The position numbers and the translations under genes are program-made. The notes beneath the pieces are model-generated. The model was not told the DNA's origin. It saw nothing but the letters and a program-made list of their open reading frames with translations, and searched no databases. A stretch of 64,000 nt of DNA from Bradyrhizobium rifense (GTDB taxonomy: Bacteria; Pseudomonadota; Alphaproteobacteria; Rhizobiales; Xanthobacteraceae): assembly GCF_008123425.1 (NCBI RefSeq), contig NZ_VSSS01000053.1:28898-92897 (forward strand), given 5' to 3'. Below, in pieces: positions 19,107-26,937 of the stretch (within the stretch, counting starts at the first letter, position 1; the number at the start of each line of letters is the position of its first letter).

Positions 19107-19315
19107 GCGTTCCCCACCCTGTCGGCGTCGCAAGCGCACAAATCCGCGGCCGACGAGGCTTCAACGGCGAGGAACGTTGGCTCAGGCGGAATAATTGCGC
19201 GCCGCGTCAACAATTCGTGAGCCCGGGACGGGCACCCCGGATCGTTCAAAGGTCAGGGCGCGGCGGCGGTGCGATCGACAAGCCGGGCGACGCCATTGCT
19301 CGGAGATCGTCGACC

Positions 19316-20554
19316 ATGGCCTTGATCTGCATCCTGTCAGCGACCAACAGCGCCTATCAATCGGTTCGCGGCATCCTCTTGATGGCGGGGGCCGAGCTCG
19401 ACCGGCTCGGCCATGAGGTGAAGATCCTCGATCTGGAGGCACCCGATACGCCGGCACGGATGGAAGCCCTGCTGCCGCGGCGCGACGAGATGATGGCACT
19501 CGTGATGTCGGGAATCGGCCTCGAGATCTACGCCAAGGAAGGCAAGCTGCTCTGGGACGCGGCGCAGATCCCCGTGTTCAACTGGAACTGTGATCACCCC
19601 TCCTATTTCGTGCGCCGCCATCGGCTGGACAGTCCCTACGTCGTCCACGGCTACGTGTTTCCGGATCATGCCGCGTTCAACCGTGACCATCTGCACGCCA
19701 ATGGCGCGGCGTTCGGGGCTCATATCGGCATTCCCGATCCCGGCCTCTTCGGCGCCCTGCCGGCCGACAAGCGCAACGGCCGGATCGTCTTCGCCAAGTC
19801 CGACTGGAATCCGGCCAAACTCGAGCGCTCCTGGCGCAAGGCGTTGCCACCAAAACTGTTCACCATCCTGTTCGATGCGATCGCTGCTGCGCGTGGCAAG
19901 ACCTGCTCCGCCTTTCCCGAGATCATCTGCAACGTGGCTGCCGAGCATCTCGTCCATCTCACACCCGGCGGTGACGTCTTCAATGCGATCCTGACCCGCC
20001 TCGACAATTACACGCGGGCGGTACGCACCCGCGAGGTTGGTGCCGTGCTGTCCAAATACCCGGTGGATTTCATCGGCGGCTGGGAGGATTTTGGCGCGGA
20101 GACGCGTCACGCCCGTTTCCTCGGCGCCATGCCGTTCGACACGCTGCGCGAAACGCTCGGAACCTATCTCGGCGCGGCCTCGCTCAATCCCAATGTCGAT
20201 CTCTCGGTGCATGACCGCGTGTTCTTCGCGCTCGGCGCCTCGACCGTGCCGATCTTCGATGCCAACAGATTTTCGCAGGCGAATTTCCCGCGCCTCTCCC
20301 GCTTCGGCTTCGGCCACGACGCCGACAGTATTGCCGCAGCCGTCGAGGCCGTGCTCGATGATCCCCGGGCTGCGCAGGCGGCGACCGCCGCGACGCTCGC
20401 CGAGACCTATCCACGCCTCTCCATGCAGCGCTCGGTGCAGGACATTTGCGAGATCACGATGCAGATGGCGGGCAAGCCCGGCGCGAGGTTGATTCCCGCG
20501 GCGCCCTCGCCGGCGAGCTATTGGACCAGGGAGCGCCCGACGGCGGCAGCCTGA
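19316..20554 (+). CDS. CgeB-like glycosyltransferase (GT-B type), putative
   Basis: A 412-residue protein that looks like a GT-B glycosyltransferase of the CgeB/DUF3880 kind. The N-terminal half has VFNWNCDHPSYFVRRH and IVFAKSDWNP, while the C-terminal half has LGAASLNPNVDLSVHDRVFF and a regularly spaced helix (AAAVEAVLDDPRAAQAATA) like the family's nucleotide-sugar end. The ATG at 19316 is preceded by GGAG. It is divergent from glf, so a galactofuranosyl transferase is a natural guess, but it is inference. No membrane segment or signal peptide is seen, so it is cytosolic. Confidence 0.65.
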   Translation: MALICILSATNSAYQSVRGILLMAGAELDRLGHEVKILDLEAPDTPARMEALLPRRDEMMALVMSGIGLEIYAKEGKLLWDAAQIPVFNWNCDHPSYFVRRHRLDSPYVVHGYVFPDHAAFNRDHLHANGAAFGAHIGIPDPGLFGALPADKRNGRIVFAKSDWNPAKLERSWRKALPPKLFTILFDAIAAARGKTCSAFPEIICNVAAEHLVHLTPGGDVFNAILTRLDNYTRAVRTREVGAVLSKYPVDFIGGWEDFGAETRHARFLGAMPFDTLRETLGTYLGAASLNPNVDLSVHDRVFFALGASTVPIFDANRFSQANFPRLSRFGFGHDADSIAAAVEAVLDDPRAAQAATAATLAETYPRLSMQRSVQDICEITMQMAGKPGARLIPAAPSPASYWTRERPTAAA

Positions 20555-20560
20555 GCTGGT

Positions 20561-20821
20561 TCAGCCCGCGCCGTCCTCGGCCTTTTGCTCCTCGGGCGTG
20601 AGCGCGGGACAGGCGCGGATGGTCGAGCGTGCAAGCTTGGCATCGTCCTTGGATTTGTAAGGACCGTCGCCGAACCAGATGTCGCCGTCGATGACCGGAT
20701 TGCTGGTCACGATGTTGCATTTGCCGGTGGCGCGATTGCCGACCACCCAGAACAGTCCGTCGGCGAGGCTCATCGTTCCCGACGCCAACAGCAAGCTGCA
20801 AGCAAAGATCAAACGCTTCAT
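20561..20821 (-). CDS. Small exported protein, 86 aa
   Basis: A short protein with a signal peptide (MKRLIFACSLLLASGTMSLA, cleavage before D). The mature part contains two Cys residues (GKCNIVTSN and IRACPALTPE), which could form a disulfide. It resembles small periplasmic proteins of Bradyrhizobiaceae with 'WVVGNRATGKC' beginnings, but I cannot name a family. The ATG at 20821 is chosen because AGGAG lies 8 bases before it. Confidence 0.75.
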   Translation of the reverse strand: MKRLIFACSLLLASGTMSLADGLFWVVGNRATGKCNIVTSNPVIDGDIWFGDGPYKSKDDAKLARSTIRACPALTPEEQKAEDGAG

Positions 20822-20946
20822 GGCTTTTGCTCCTGCCATGCAGGTAGACCTGCGGCGGCGGCGACAATAGTCCTTGCGAGATTGCGCCTCCGATCGTGGT
20901 TAATCGCCACGCGCCGCAACCGCTCGAAAGATGATCGAGTTATCGG

Positions 20947-21588
20947 CTAGATGTCGCGGCCTTCGACCTTCTCGGTCAAAGCCTTCACCTGATCGGGAAT
21001 CTTCTCGAGGTGCGGATTGACGGCGAGCGCCTTGCGATAGGCCTCGAGCGCGCGCTTCTCGTCGCCGACGTCCTGCATGATCATACCGAGCCCTGCGAGC
21101 GCACCGAAATGACGGGGCTCGCGGGTCAGCACCTCGCGGATGTCGGCGAGCGAGCGGGCATAATCGTTCTGCATGTAATAGAGCGTGGCGCGCCGGTTCC
21201 AGGCTTCGATGTAGTCGGGCCTGAGCTTGATGACCGAATCCAGCAGCTTGATCGCGACCTCGATCTTCTTCGCATCGACGGCGGCCTTGGCCCGCGCCAT
21301 CAACAACGCTGCGGTGTCGCTCGGGGTCTGGAGCCAGATCGCCCAGATCCGCGCCTCGACATGCTTGGCGCTGTCTTCGTCAGGAGCGGCCTTCAGCGCG
21401 CCGAACAGGAAATCGAGGTTCTTGGTGCGCTCGACCTTGGGCAGCTTGGCTGGCGCCTCCGGCAGCTTCTTCTGCTGCTTCGCCGGCGGGGCCGGATCAT
21501 CCTGCGCCAGCGCCGGCGAGAGGCTGGCGCCTCCGAGAACCAGGGCCAGACACAGCGTACGCGCGAAAGGGAATCTCACTGCCATCAT
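20947..21588 (-). CDS. Exported TPR-repeat protein
   Basis: A 213-residue periplasmic protein. The signal peptide is about 28 residues (VRFPFARTLCLALVLGGASL, then SPALA). Then comes a Pro/Lys-rich linker, followed by three to four tetratricopeptide repeats, clearest in IKLRPDYIEAWNRRATLYYM, then REPRHFGALAGLGMIM and KALAVNPHLEKIPDQVKAL. It probably serves as a scaffold in envelope assembly. Start codons TTG, ATG and ATG occur in a row at 21591, 21588 and 21585; there is no clear ribosome site. It lies downstream of rpmJ on the same strand, but a hairpin separates them. Confidence 0.9.
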   Translation of the reverse strand: MMAVRFPFARTLCLALVLGGASLSPALAQDDPAPPAKQQKKLPEAPAKLPKVERTKNLDFLFGALKAAPDEDSAKHVEARIWAIWLQTPSDTAALLMARAKAAVDAKKIEVAIKLLDSVIKLRPDYIEAWNRRATLYYMQNDYARSLADIREVLTREPRHFGALAGLGMIMQDVGDEKRALEAYRKALAVNPHLEKIPDQVKALTEKVEGRDI

Positions 21589-21604
21589 CAAAGTCTAAAC
21601 GCGT

Positions 21605-21632
21605 AAAGCCGCCCTTGCAAAGCAGGGCGGCG
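21605..21632 (-). terminator. Hairpin downstream of rpmJ
   Basis: GCCGCCCT pairs with AGGGCGGC around an eight- to nine-base loop, and on the minus strand it is followed by only three T residues. It is probably a weak terminator between rpmJ and the TPR gene. Confidence 0.55.
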
Positions 21633-21691
21633 TCAAACTCGTGTGAGACCGTGGTCTTGCGGGGCGCGCTCGGCGTCCGGCAGGGCAGAGA

Positions 21692-21817
21692 TCAGCCCTG
21701 GCGAGCCTTGAAGCGGCGCTGCACCTTGTTGATCACATAGACCCGGCCCTTGCGGCGGACCAGGCGGTTGGCGCGATGGCGACCGCGCAGCGACTTCAAC
21801 GAGTTACGGACCTTCAT
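21692..21817 (-). CDS. rpmJ: 50S ribosomal protein L36, zinc-free type B
   Basis: A 41-residue basic protein of the large ribosomal subunit. The sequence begins MKVRNSLKSLRGRHRANRLV and continues RRKGRVYVINKVQRRFKARQ, ending in G. It lacks all four Cys/His ligands of zinc-binding L36, so it belongs to the zinc-free (C-minus) form that alphaproteobacteria use as the main copy. Too short for normal ORF finding but secure by sequence. AGGA precedes the ATG at 21817. Confidence 0.97.
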   Translation of the reverse strand: MKVRNSLKSLRGRHRANRLVRRKGRVYVINKVQRRFKARQG

Positions 21818-22120
21818 GGCAGAATCCTGAACGTTCGAAAGGCCGTGTTCGGCACTACCGTTTCGGCACGCGCGAATGTGGCAAAATGAGATCTTTCCCG
21901 CTGGCGGACCGACCGCCCGGGACGGGGCGGTTCTTAAGGCATGGCGGGAGGTCATGTCAATGTTAACCGCCCGGTTCCGAACCGGCAAATTCGTGAAAAC
22001 AACCCCATGCACAGTAGAAACGGCCGGATCGGCCCGATCTGTCCACGCCCTCAGCGAAGGTTCGCTTGCCAAATTCGTTATATCATATAATCAATTTGGC
22101 AACCCGTCGGGAGGACACCA
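21818..22120. other. Divergent intergenic region, rpmJ / amidohydrolase
   Basis: This 303-base stretch is GC-rich near rpmJ and sharply AT-rich over its last 60 bases, where the nested palindrome at 22066-22102 lies. No coding character is seen. Confidence 0.6.
22066..22102. promoter_or_regulatory. 37-bp nested palindrome, candidate operator over a -10 element
   Basis: Outer arms TTGCCAAATT (22066-22075) and AATTTGGCAA (22093-22102) are perfect reverse complements. Inside them sits a second perfect palindrome, TTATAT, C, ATATAA (22078-22090). A consensus TATAAT lies at 22086-22091 within it. It ends 18 bases before the amidohydrolase start, leaving room only for GGGAGG. This suits a repressor that blocks the promoter, such as a GntR-, TetR- or MarR-type protein. 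No such regulator gene is adjacent. Confidence 0.75.
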
Positions 22121-23005
22121 ATGCCAAAGCTGAAGCTGCCGAACATCGACGATGTCGTCGCCATCGACATCCACACCCATGCCGAAGAACCCTGCGGCAC
22201 CCATCCCGACGACGGCTATGACGATTTCCAGGCGCAGATGGCCGACTACTTCAAGTCGCCGCACAAGCATCCGCCGACCGTGCCGGAGACCGCGGCCTAC
22301 TATCGCTCCAAGAACATCGCCGCCGTGATCTTCCCGGTCGATGCCGAGCGCGAGACCGGCTTCCGCCGCTACAAGAATGAAGAGATGCTGGAGATCGCCT
22401 CCGACCATCTCGACGTCCTCATCCCCTTCGTCTCGATCGACCCGCACAAGGGCAAGCTCGGCGTACGGGAGGCGCGCAAGCTGATCGAGGAATACGGGGT
22501 GCGCGGCTTCAAATTCCATCCGACCATGCAGGGCTTCTACGCCAACGACCGCATGGCCTATCCGCTCTACGAAGAGATCAACAATGGCGGCGCGATCGCG
22601 CTGTTCCACACCGGACAGACCGGCGTCGGCTCGGGCATGCCGGGCGGCATGGGCATGCGGCTGAAATATTCCAACCCGATGTACATGGACGACGTCGCGG
22701 CTGACTTCCCCGACCTCAAGATCATCCTCGCCCACCCCTCCTTCCCCTGGCAGGAAGAGGCGCTGTCGGTCGCGACCCACAAGCCGAACGTCTACATCGA
22801 TCTGTCCGGCTGGTCGCCGAAATATTTCCCGCCGATCCTGGTGCGCTACATCAACTCGATCCTGCAGGACAAGATGCTGTTCGGCTCGGACTGGCCGGTG
22901 ATCACGCCGGACCGCTGGCTGTCGGATTTTGCCAAGATCGAGATCCGCGACGAGATCCGGCCGAAGGTGCTGAAGGCCAACGCGCGCAAGCTGCTCGGGA
23001 TCTAG
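22121..23005 (+). CDS. Amidohydrolase-2 family protein (TIM-barrel metal hydrolase/decarboxylase)
   Basis: A 294-residue metal-dependent hydrolase of the PF04909 type. The N-terminal metal motif is AIDIHTHAEEP (H18, H20). Other conserved parts are RGFKFHPTMQGF, ALFHTGQTG, IILAHPSFPWQEEAL with the metal His, and the C-terminal FGSDWPVITPDRW with the catalytic Asp. Relatives include gamma-resorcylate and other aromatic decarboxylases and lactonases. GGGAGG precedes the ATG. It is single, under the 37-bp palindrome. Its gene end (KANARKLLGI, then TAG) recurs at 24.55 kb. Confidence 0.93.
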   Translation: MPKLKLPNIDDVVAIDIHTHAEEPCGTHPDDGYDDFQAQMADYFKSPHKHPPTVPETAAYYRSKNIAAVIFPVDAERETGFRRYKNEEMLEIASDHLDVLIPFVSIDPHKGKLGVREARKLIEEYGVRGFKFHPTMQGFYANDRMAYPLYEEINNGGAIALFHTGQTGVGSGMPGGMGMRLKYSNPMYMDDVAADFPDLKIILAHPSFPWQEEALSVATHKPNVYIDLSGWSPKYFPPILVRYINSILQDKMLFGSDWPVITPDRWLSDFAKIEIRDEIRPKVLKANARKLLGI

Positions 23006-23018
23006 TCGCGTCCTCGCG

Positions 23019-23046
23019 ACGTCCGCCCACAGCCAAGGGCGGACGT
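23019..23046. terminator. Hairpin between convergent amidohydrolase and merR-like genes
   Basis: ACGTCCGCCC pairs with GGGCGGACGT around an eight-base loop. There is no T tract. Placed between two converging genes, it probably stops both. Confidence 0.6.
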
Positions 23047-23062
23047 TGGCGCGTCAGCGCGA

Positions 23063-23410
23063 TCAGTTCACGCTTGCCAGATAGCCGGCCAGGATCGTCC
23101 GGCTCTGGCTGAGTGTCTCGATGCGTTCGTCGATCAGGCCGACCTGCTGGGCCAATATTCTTCGCAACTCGTTGCACGGCGTGAAGGCTGGATCGTTGTT
23201 CCGCACGCACGGAAGCAATTGCTGGATCGTCTCGAGCGTCATCCCGGCTGAGCCAAGCATTTTGATCCGCCGAACCGTCTCCTCTTCCGCCGGGCCATAG
23301 TCGCGATAACCGGAGCCGGTCCGCTGCGGCGCCAGCAGTCCTTCGCCTTCGTAATAACGCAGCATCCGGACGCTGACTCCCGTCCTCCGGGAGAGTTCGC
23401 CAATTTTCAT
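23063..23410 (-). CDS. MerR-family transcription regulator
   Basis: A 115-residue regulator. The winged helix is MKIGELSRRTGVSVRMLRYY at the N terminus, followed by EGEGLLAPQRTGSGYRDYG. The coiled-coil dimer helix runs from about residue 75 (LRRILAQQVGLIDERIETLS). Cys residues occur at LLPCVRNND and FTPCNELR, too few and spaced wrongly for a classic mercury site. The short form without a large C-terminal domain resembles redox or electrophile sensors. It is divergent from a quinone-oxidoreductase-like gene, whose promoter has a MerR-type layout. Confidence 0.93.
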   Translation of the reverse strand: MKIGELSRRTGVSVRMLRYYEGEGLLAPQRTGSGYRDYGPAEEETVRRIKMLGSAGMTLETIQQLLPCVRNNDPAFTPCNELRRILAQQVGLIDERIETLSQSRTILAGYLASVN

Positions 23411-23421
23411 CTGAAAACCCC

Positions 23422-23453
23422 TTGACCCTGACAGCGCTGTCAGACCCTACAGA
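23422..23453 (+). promoter_or_regulatory. MerR-type promoter and operator
   Basis: A -35 element TTGACC (23422-23427) is followed at once by the perfect 16-bp palindrome CTGACAGCGCTGTCAG (23428-23443), and then a -10-like TACAGA (23448-23453). The 20-base spacer is longer than normal, which is the signature of promoters that MerR proteins bend into activity. It points to the quinone-oxidoreductase gene and overlaps the merR leader. Confidence 0.8.
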
Positions 23454-23494
23454 CTGCGCTCATCCAAGTCATGCCGCTTGTGAAGGGTGCAACG

Positions 23495-24505
23495 ATGAAA
23501 GCCTACCATTTGAATGGCCATGCCGGTCGCGACCGCCTTGTGCGCGTCGATCTCGGCAAACCTGAGCCCGCTGACGGAGAAGTTCGCATCCGTGTCGAAG
23601 CGGCCAGTCTCAACTACCGCGACCTCCTCATCCTCGACCGGGCGGGCCAAGGCGGGCTCGACGGCCGCGTGCCGCTCAGCGACGGCGCAGGCGTCATTGA
23701 CGCTATCGGCGCCGACGTCCTGCAATGGCAGGTGGGCGACCGCGTTGCCGCGTCGTTCTTTCGCGATTGGGTCTCCGGGCCTTTCAAGGCCAGCTACGTT
23801 GCGTCATCTCTCGGCGGCGACAAGACGGACGGCATGCTGGCAGAGTATGTCGTGCTGCCGGCAACCGCGCTCGTCGCCGTGCCGGCACATCTGTCCGCGG
23901 TCGAAGCAGCGACCTTGCCTTGTGCCGGCGTCACGGCCTGGCACGGCCTGATCGCACGCGGCGGAATGGGCCAGGGCGACACGCTGCTCGTCCACGGAAC
24001 GGGTGGCGTCGCGCTGTTCGGACTTCAATTCGCAGCGGCGCTGGGAGCGCGCGCGATTGTGATCTCCTCCTCGGACGAAAAGCTTGCCCGTGCCAAGGCG
24101 CTGGGCGGTTCGATTCTCATCAACTACCGCGACACGCCCGACTGGGATGTCGCCCTGATGAAGGCGACGGATGGCGCAGGCGCCAGTCATATCCTCGAAC
24201 TCGGCGGTCCCGGTACCTATGACCGATCGCTGCGATCGGTCGCTTCAGGCGGCAAGATCATTCAAATCGGTGTCTTGACCGGGTTCGGCCCAAAGCCCGA
24301 CCTCGCGCGCCTCCAGTGGGAGAATGCCGACATCATCGGTGTCACCGTCGGATCGGTCGCACATTTCGCCGCGATGAATCGCTTCCTGACCGACCATGCC
24401 ATTCACCCCATTGTCGATCGGGTCTACGGCTTCGACGAGGTCCCCGAAGCCTATGCTCACCTGCGGAGCGGCTCACATTTCGGCAAGGTCGTCGTGAAGC
24501 TGTAG
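23495..24505 (+). CDS. Zinc-independent NAD(P)-dependent alcohol dehydrogenase / quinone oxidoreductase (MDR)
   Basis: A 336-residue medium-chain dehydrogenase/reductase. The N-terminal GroES-like half has ASLNYRDLLILD, where zinc enzymes have a Cys, so no catalytic zinc is expected. The Rossmann motif is HGTGGVALFGLQFA at about residues 169-182. The late FDEVPEAYAHLRSGSHFGKVV is typical of NADPH quinone reductases and their relatives. The ATG at 23495 is chosen by an AAGGG 8 bases upstream. It sits under the MerR-type promoter, so a role in clearing quinones, aldehydes or other electrophiles is inferred. Confidence 0.92.
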   Translation: MKAYHLNGHAGRDRLVRVDLGKPEPADGEVRIRVEAASLNYRDLLILDRAGQGGLDGRVPLSDGAGVIDAIGADVLQWQVGDRVAASFFRDWVSGPFKASYVASSLGGDKTDGMLAEYVVLPATALVAVPAHLSAVEAATLPCAGVTAWHGLIARGGMGQGDTLLVHGTGGVALFGLQFAAALGARAIVISSSDEKLARAKALGGSILINYRDTPDWDVALMKATDGAGASHILELGGPGTYDRSLRSVASGGKIIQIGVLTGFGPKPDLARLQWENADIIGVTVGSVAHFAAMNRFLTDHAIHPIVDRVYGFDEVPEAYAHLRSGSHFGKVVVKL

Positions 24506-24550
24506 TTCGCCACCCGCGGAATGCGCCTATGCGCGTTTCCTTCTTAGATC

Positions 24551-24588
24551 GATGTAAGGCCAACGCGCGCGAGATTCTGGGGATCTAG
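24551..24588 (+). pseudogene. Remnant of an amidohydrolase gene end
   Basis: About 35 bases here match the 3' end of the amidohydrolase gene at 22.97 kb with four mismatches, including AAGGCCAACGCGCGC at one end and GGGATCTAGTC at the other. In frame it reads KANAREILGI and a stop, against KANARKLLGI and a stop in the intact gene. It starts about 45 bases after the quinone-oxidoreductase stop. Confidence 0.7.
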
Positions 24589-24892
24589 TCTAAAGCGTGA
24601 TGAGATCTTCATCCGAGGTCTGTTGCGGCCCCCGATAGCAGCGCGTTTGGCGAAGCTCGCCCTGAGCCCGGCTTGGTCCGAACATGGCCATTGCTTCCGT
24701 AAAACTTTATTGAATGGTGCCGGGCTTGGCTAACGCCTCGCGCTTAGCGTGCATCTCATGAAGATGCCCGAATGTTCATGTCATACAAAGTCGTTGCCAC
24801 TCTGCACTGGTGCTCGTCGGTGGAGACGATGCGGCAAGATGGCAGCATAGCGTCGTCATAGAAATTTAGCTTCCTACTTTCAGAATCAACAC
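24589..24892. other. Non-coding gap upstream of the EF-hand gene
   Basis: A 304-base stretch with lower GC than its surroundings. One small inverted repeat is seen, GCATCT and AGATGC around five bases (24751-24767). No -35/-10 pair is convincing and no ORF has coding character. It may be the remainder of an older gene. Confidence 0.5.
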
Positions 24893-26656
24893 GTGAGACG
24901 CCTTGTGACCGGAACTATTACAACATTCGTCAAAGCTGTTGTTGGCCCGTTGTCCCAGAAAAGGACCTGCCTTTTCGGCTTGCTTGCGACGTGCCTGGGC
25001 GTGCTGGCGACGCCGGCTTCCGCCGATAACGACTGGATCATCGCCCGGATGAGCAGTTCCATCCGCACAGAGGCGACCTGGGATCAAGTCAGGTCGCAGA
25101 TGCTAATCGCGTTTTTTCAGAGCAACCCAGATGAACGTGGCGTCAGCGCGCAGGGGATCGAAGATCTACGCAGAATCTCGGTGGCCCAGCGGCGATCGCA
25201 GGCCGTCGCGCAGATCCTGACCTACGACCTTGATGGCGACGGCTCCGTCACAACGGAGGAAATTACCGCAGCGATGAAGCCGCGTGCGCGTCAGATGATC
25301 CATGTCAACGGTGTACAGCTCGAACCGACACCTCAGCAGGTTCGTACGCAGCTCGACAAGCTCGTCTACGATCTACTCAAACCGGATACCGACCATGACG
25401 GCGTCATCAGTACCGCCGAAATCCAGCAAGAGGGAGCCAGACAAGCGACGCAAGCGAGCATCGCCTGGCAGCAAAGCGCCACCCAACTTGTTCCGATGAC
25501 GCTCGACGCGAATGGGGACGGGGTCGTCTCTCTCGCGGAGTACGAGGCAACCGTTCGCGAGCAGTTCGATTCGGCGGACCAGGACCGCGATGGTCGCGTC
25601 TCCGCCAGTGAGGCCCTGGAATTCGGCAAGCGGCTAAACGAAGCCCGGCAGGCGATACAGCGCGCGCGTGAAGCCGAGATTCGCAAGCAGCGGCTTGAAG
25701 CGGCAGTGGCTGGATGCAATGTGCCCAACCCACCGCGCGACGCGCGCCTGGTGGTTGTCGGTGCCAGAGAAGGCAGAGCGCTATCGAACGCCTGGGTTGG
25801 GAGCCAGGACCGGGTGACTTCAGTAGTGACCGTCGAAGTTACTCCGGGGCCTGAGCCGCTTTACCTGGCCTTGGCGAGCGATGGGGCGACCATCTGGGAT
25901 GTCATAGGTGCGACCGAACGCATTATCGGTGTCGTTGCTCATGCGGACACCGCCGCCGAAAAAGCCGGAGACGCCGGCCGCAGTCCCGCAGGCGGTGCTA
26001 TTGGGCCTCAACCCCGTGGCAGGCCTCTTGTCGGCGTGATGGGGATGCCGCGCGACAAGATACGGTTCACCGCCTACACGGGATGCCTGATCCCACCCAC
26101 GGAGACGACCTTGAAGGACGGCAGCGCGCAGGAAACAGCTACGCTGTTGTTCGGACGGCCCGCGGATGAGATTGGCGGAAAGCACAGTGCGGGAACGTTC
26201 AGCGTACCGGGGCTGCGGCATTTTCCGGATCGGGCAGTTCGCAACACGATCCAGTTGCCGAAGGAAGGGCTGGGCGAATTGCTGTGGCGCAACGTTTTGG
26301 GCGATTACCCCCTTGGAATTGCGCAAATCGACCTGGGATCGGTCGTGTCGGGTGTGCCAGTGAAAAACTATTCAGTCTTGCCGGGAAGTGCGGGGCTGGC
26401 GACCTTGGTCGACGCGGGGGACCTCAGGATTACCGGAATGTCGCGCGGAGTCAGAATCAATTTTGGTGATTTTCAACCCTATACGCAGCCGGACAAATTC
26501 AAAATCACCAGGAAGCTCAGAATGCCGGCCGGCGCATCAGGTAGCTTCGTATTGGCAGATCAAGTGCCACCTCCTGATGGCGACCTAAGTAGCGTCTGCG
26601 TTTCCTCGGAGAGCGACAAGAAGCCCGTCGGGGGCTCTCGCACAAACTGCAATTGA
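24893..26656 (+). CDS. Exported four-EF-hand calcium-binding protein of unknown function
   Basis: A 587-residue protein. A signal peptide with a long basic start precedes CLFGLLATCLGVLATPASA, cleaved near residue 44. Four canonical EF-hand loops follow: D112-E123 (DLDGDGSVTTEE), D165-E176 (DTDHDGVISTAE), D205-E216 (DANGDGVVSLAE) and D229-E240 (DQDRDGRVSASE). The remaining 330 residues form a domain I do not recognise; it has Cys at GCNVPNP, TGCLIPP and SSVCVSS and a segment IRFTAYTG. Calcium binding in the periplasm or outside the cell is inferred. The start is a GTG without a good ribosome site and is therefore uncertain. Base composition is a little less GC-rich than neighbouring genes. Confidence 0.85.
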   Translation: MRRLVTGTITTFVKAVVGPLSQKRTCLFGLLATCLGVLATPASADNDWIIARMSSSIRTEATWDQVRSQMLIAFFQSNPDERGVSAQGIEDLRRISVAQRRSQAVAQILTYDLDGDGSVTTEEITAAMKPRARQMIHVNGVQLEPTPQQVRTQLDKLVYDLLKPDTDHDGVISTAEIQQEGARQATQASIAWQQSATQLVPMTLDANGDGVVSLAEYEATVREQFDSADQDRDGRVSASEALEFGKRLNEARQAIQRAREAEIRKQRLEAAVAGCNVPNPPRDARLVVVGAREGRALSNAWVGSQDRVTSVVTVEVTPGPEPLYLALASDGATIWDVIGATERIIGVVAHADTAAEKAGDAGRSPAGGAIGPQPRGRPLVGVMGMPRDKIRFTAYTGCLIPPTETTLKDGSAQETATLLFGRPADEIGGKHSAGTFSVPGLRHFPDRAVRNTIQLPKEGLGELLWRNVLGDYPLGIAQIDLGSVVSGVPVKNYSVLPGSAGLATLVDAGDLRITGMSRGVRINFGDFQPYTQPDKFKITRKLRMPAGASGSFVLADQVPPPDGDLSSVCVSSESDKKPVGGSRTNCN

Positions 26657-26721
26657 ACCGTCCGCTCCTCAAACTGTTCGGATAGAAGAATCACTGTGAG
26701 CTTGCTGCCGTCTTTGCCGGC

Positions 26722-26899
26722 CTAGCGGTTTTGCTTGTATGCGCTTTGCCGGCGTGATCGGCAATCGCCAAGCGATGCTAGGGCCAGATCAAGCGCCAGC
26801 TCGGGACTCAGGGATTTGTAGGTCGCGAGCGGCTCCTGCGCCTGCCGGGTGCGCGAGCATCAACAGGACGGTGGCCGCAAGCAGAGTTCGAGCGAGCAT
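26722..26899 (-). pseudogene. Frameshifted relic of an exported GlcG/HbpS-like heme-binding protein
   Basis: An ATG at 26899 with a GGAG five to six bases upstream starts a good signal peptide, MLARTLLAATVLLMLAHPAG. In that frame translation then stops at 26789 after 36 residues. In the next frame the text continues as QEPLATYKSLSPELALDLAL and ASLGDCRSR, which resembles the start of GlcG/HbpS-type (DUF336) proteins, and ends at 26722. A two-base loss at the junction would explain both halves. The rest of the usual domain is absent. Confidence 0.6.
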
Positions 26900-26937
26900 G
26901 GTTTCTCCGACGCGAGCGGGTCGACGCCGACGTCAAC

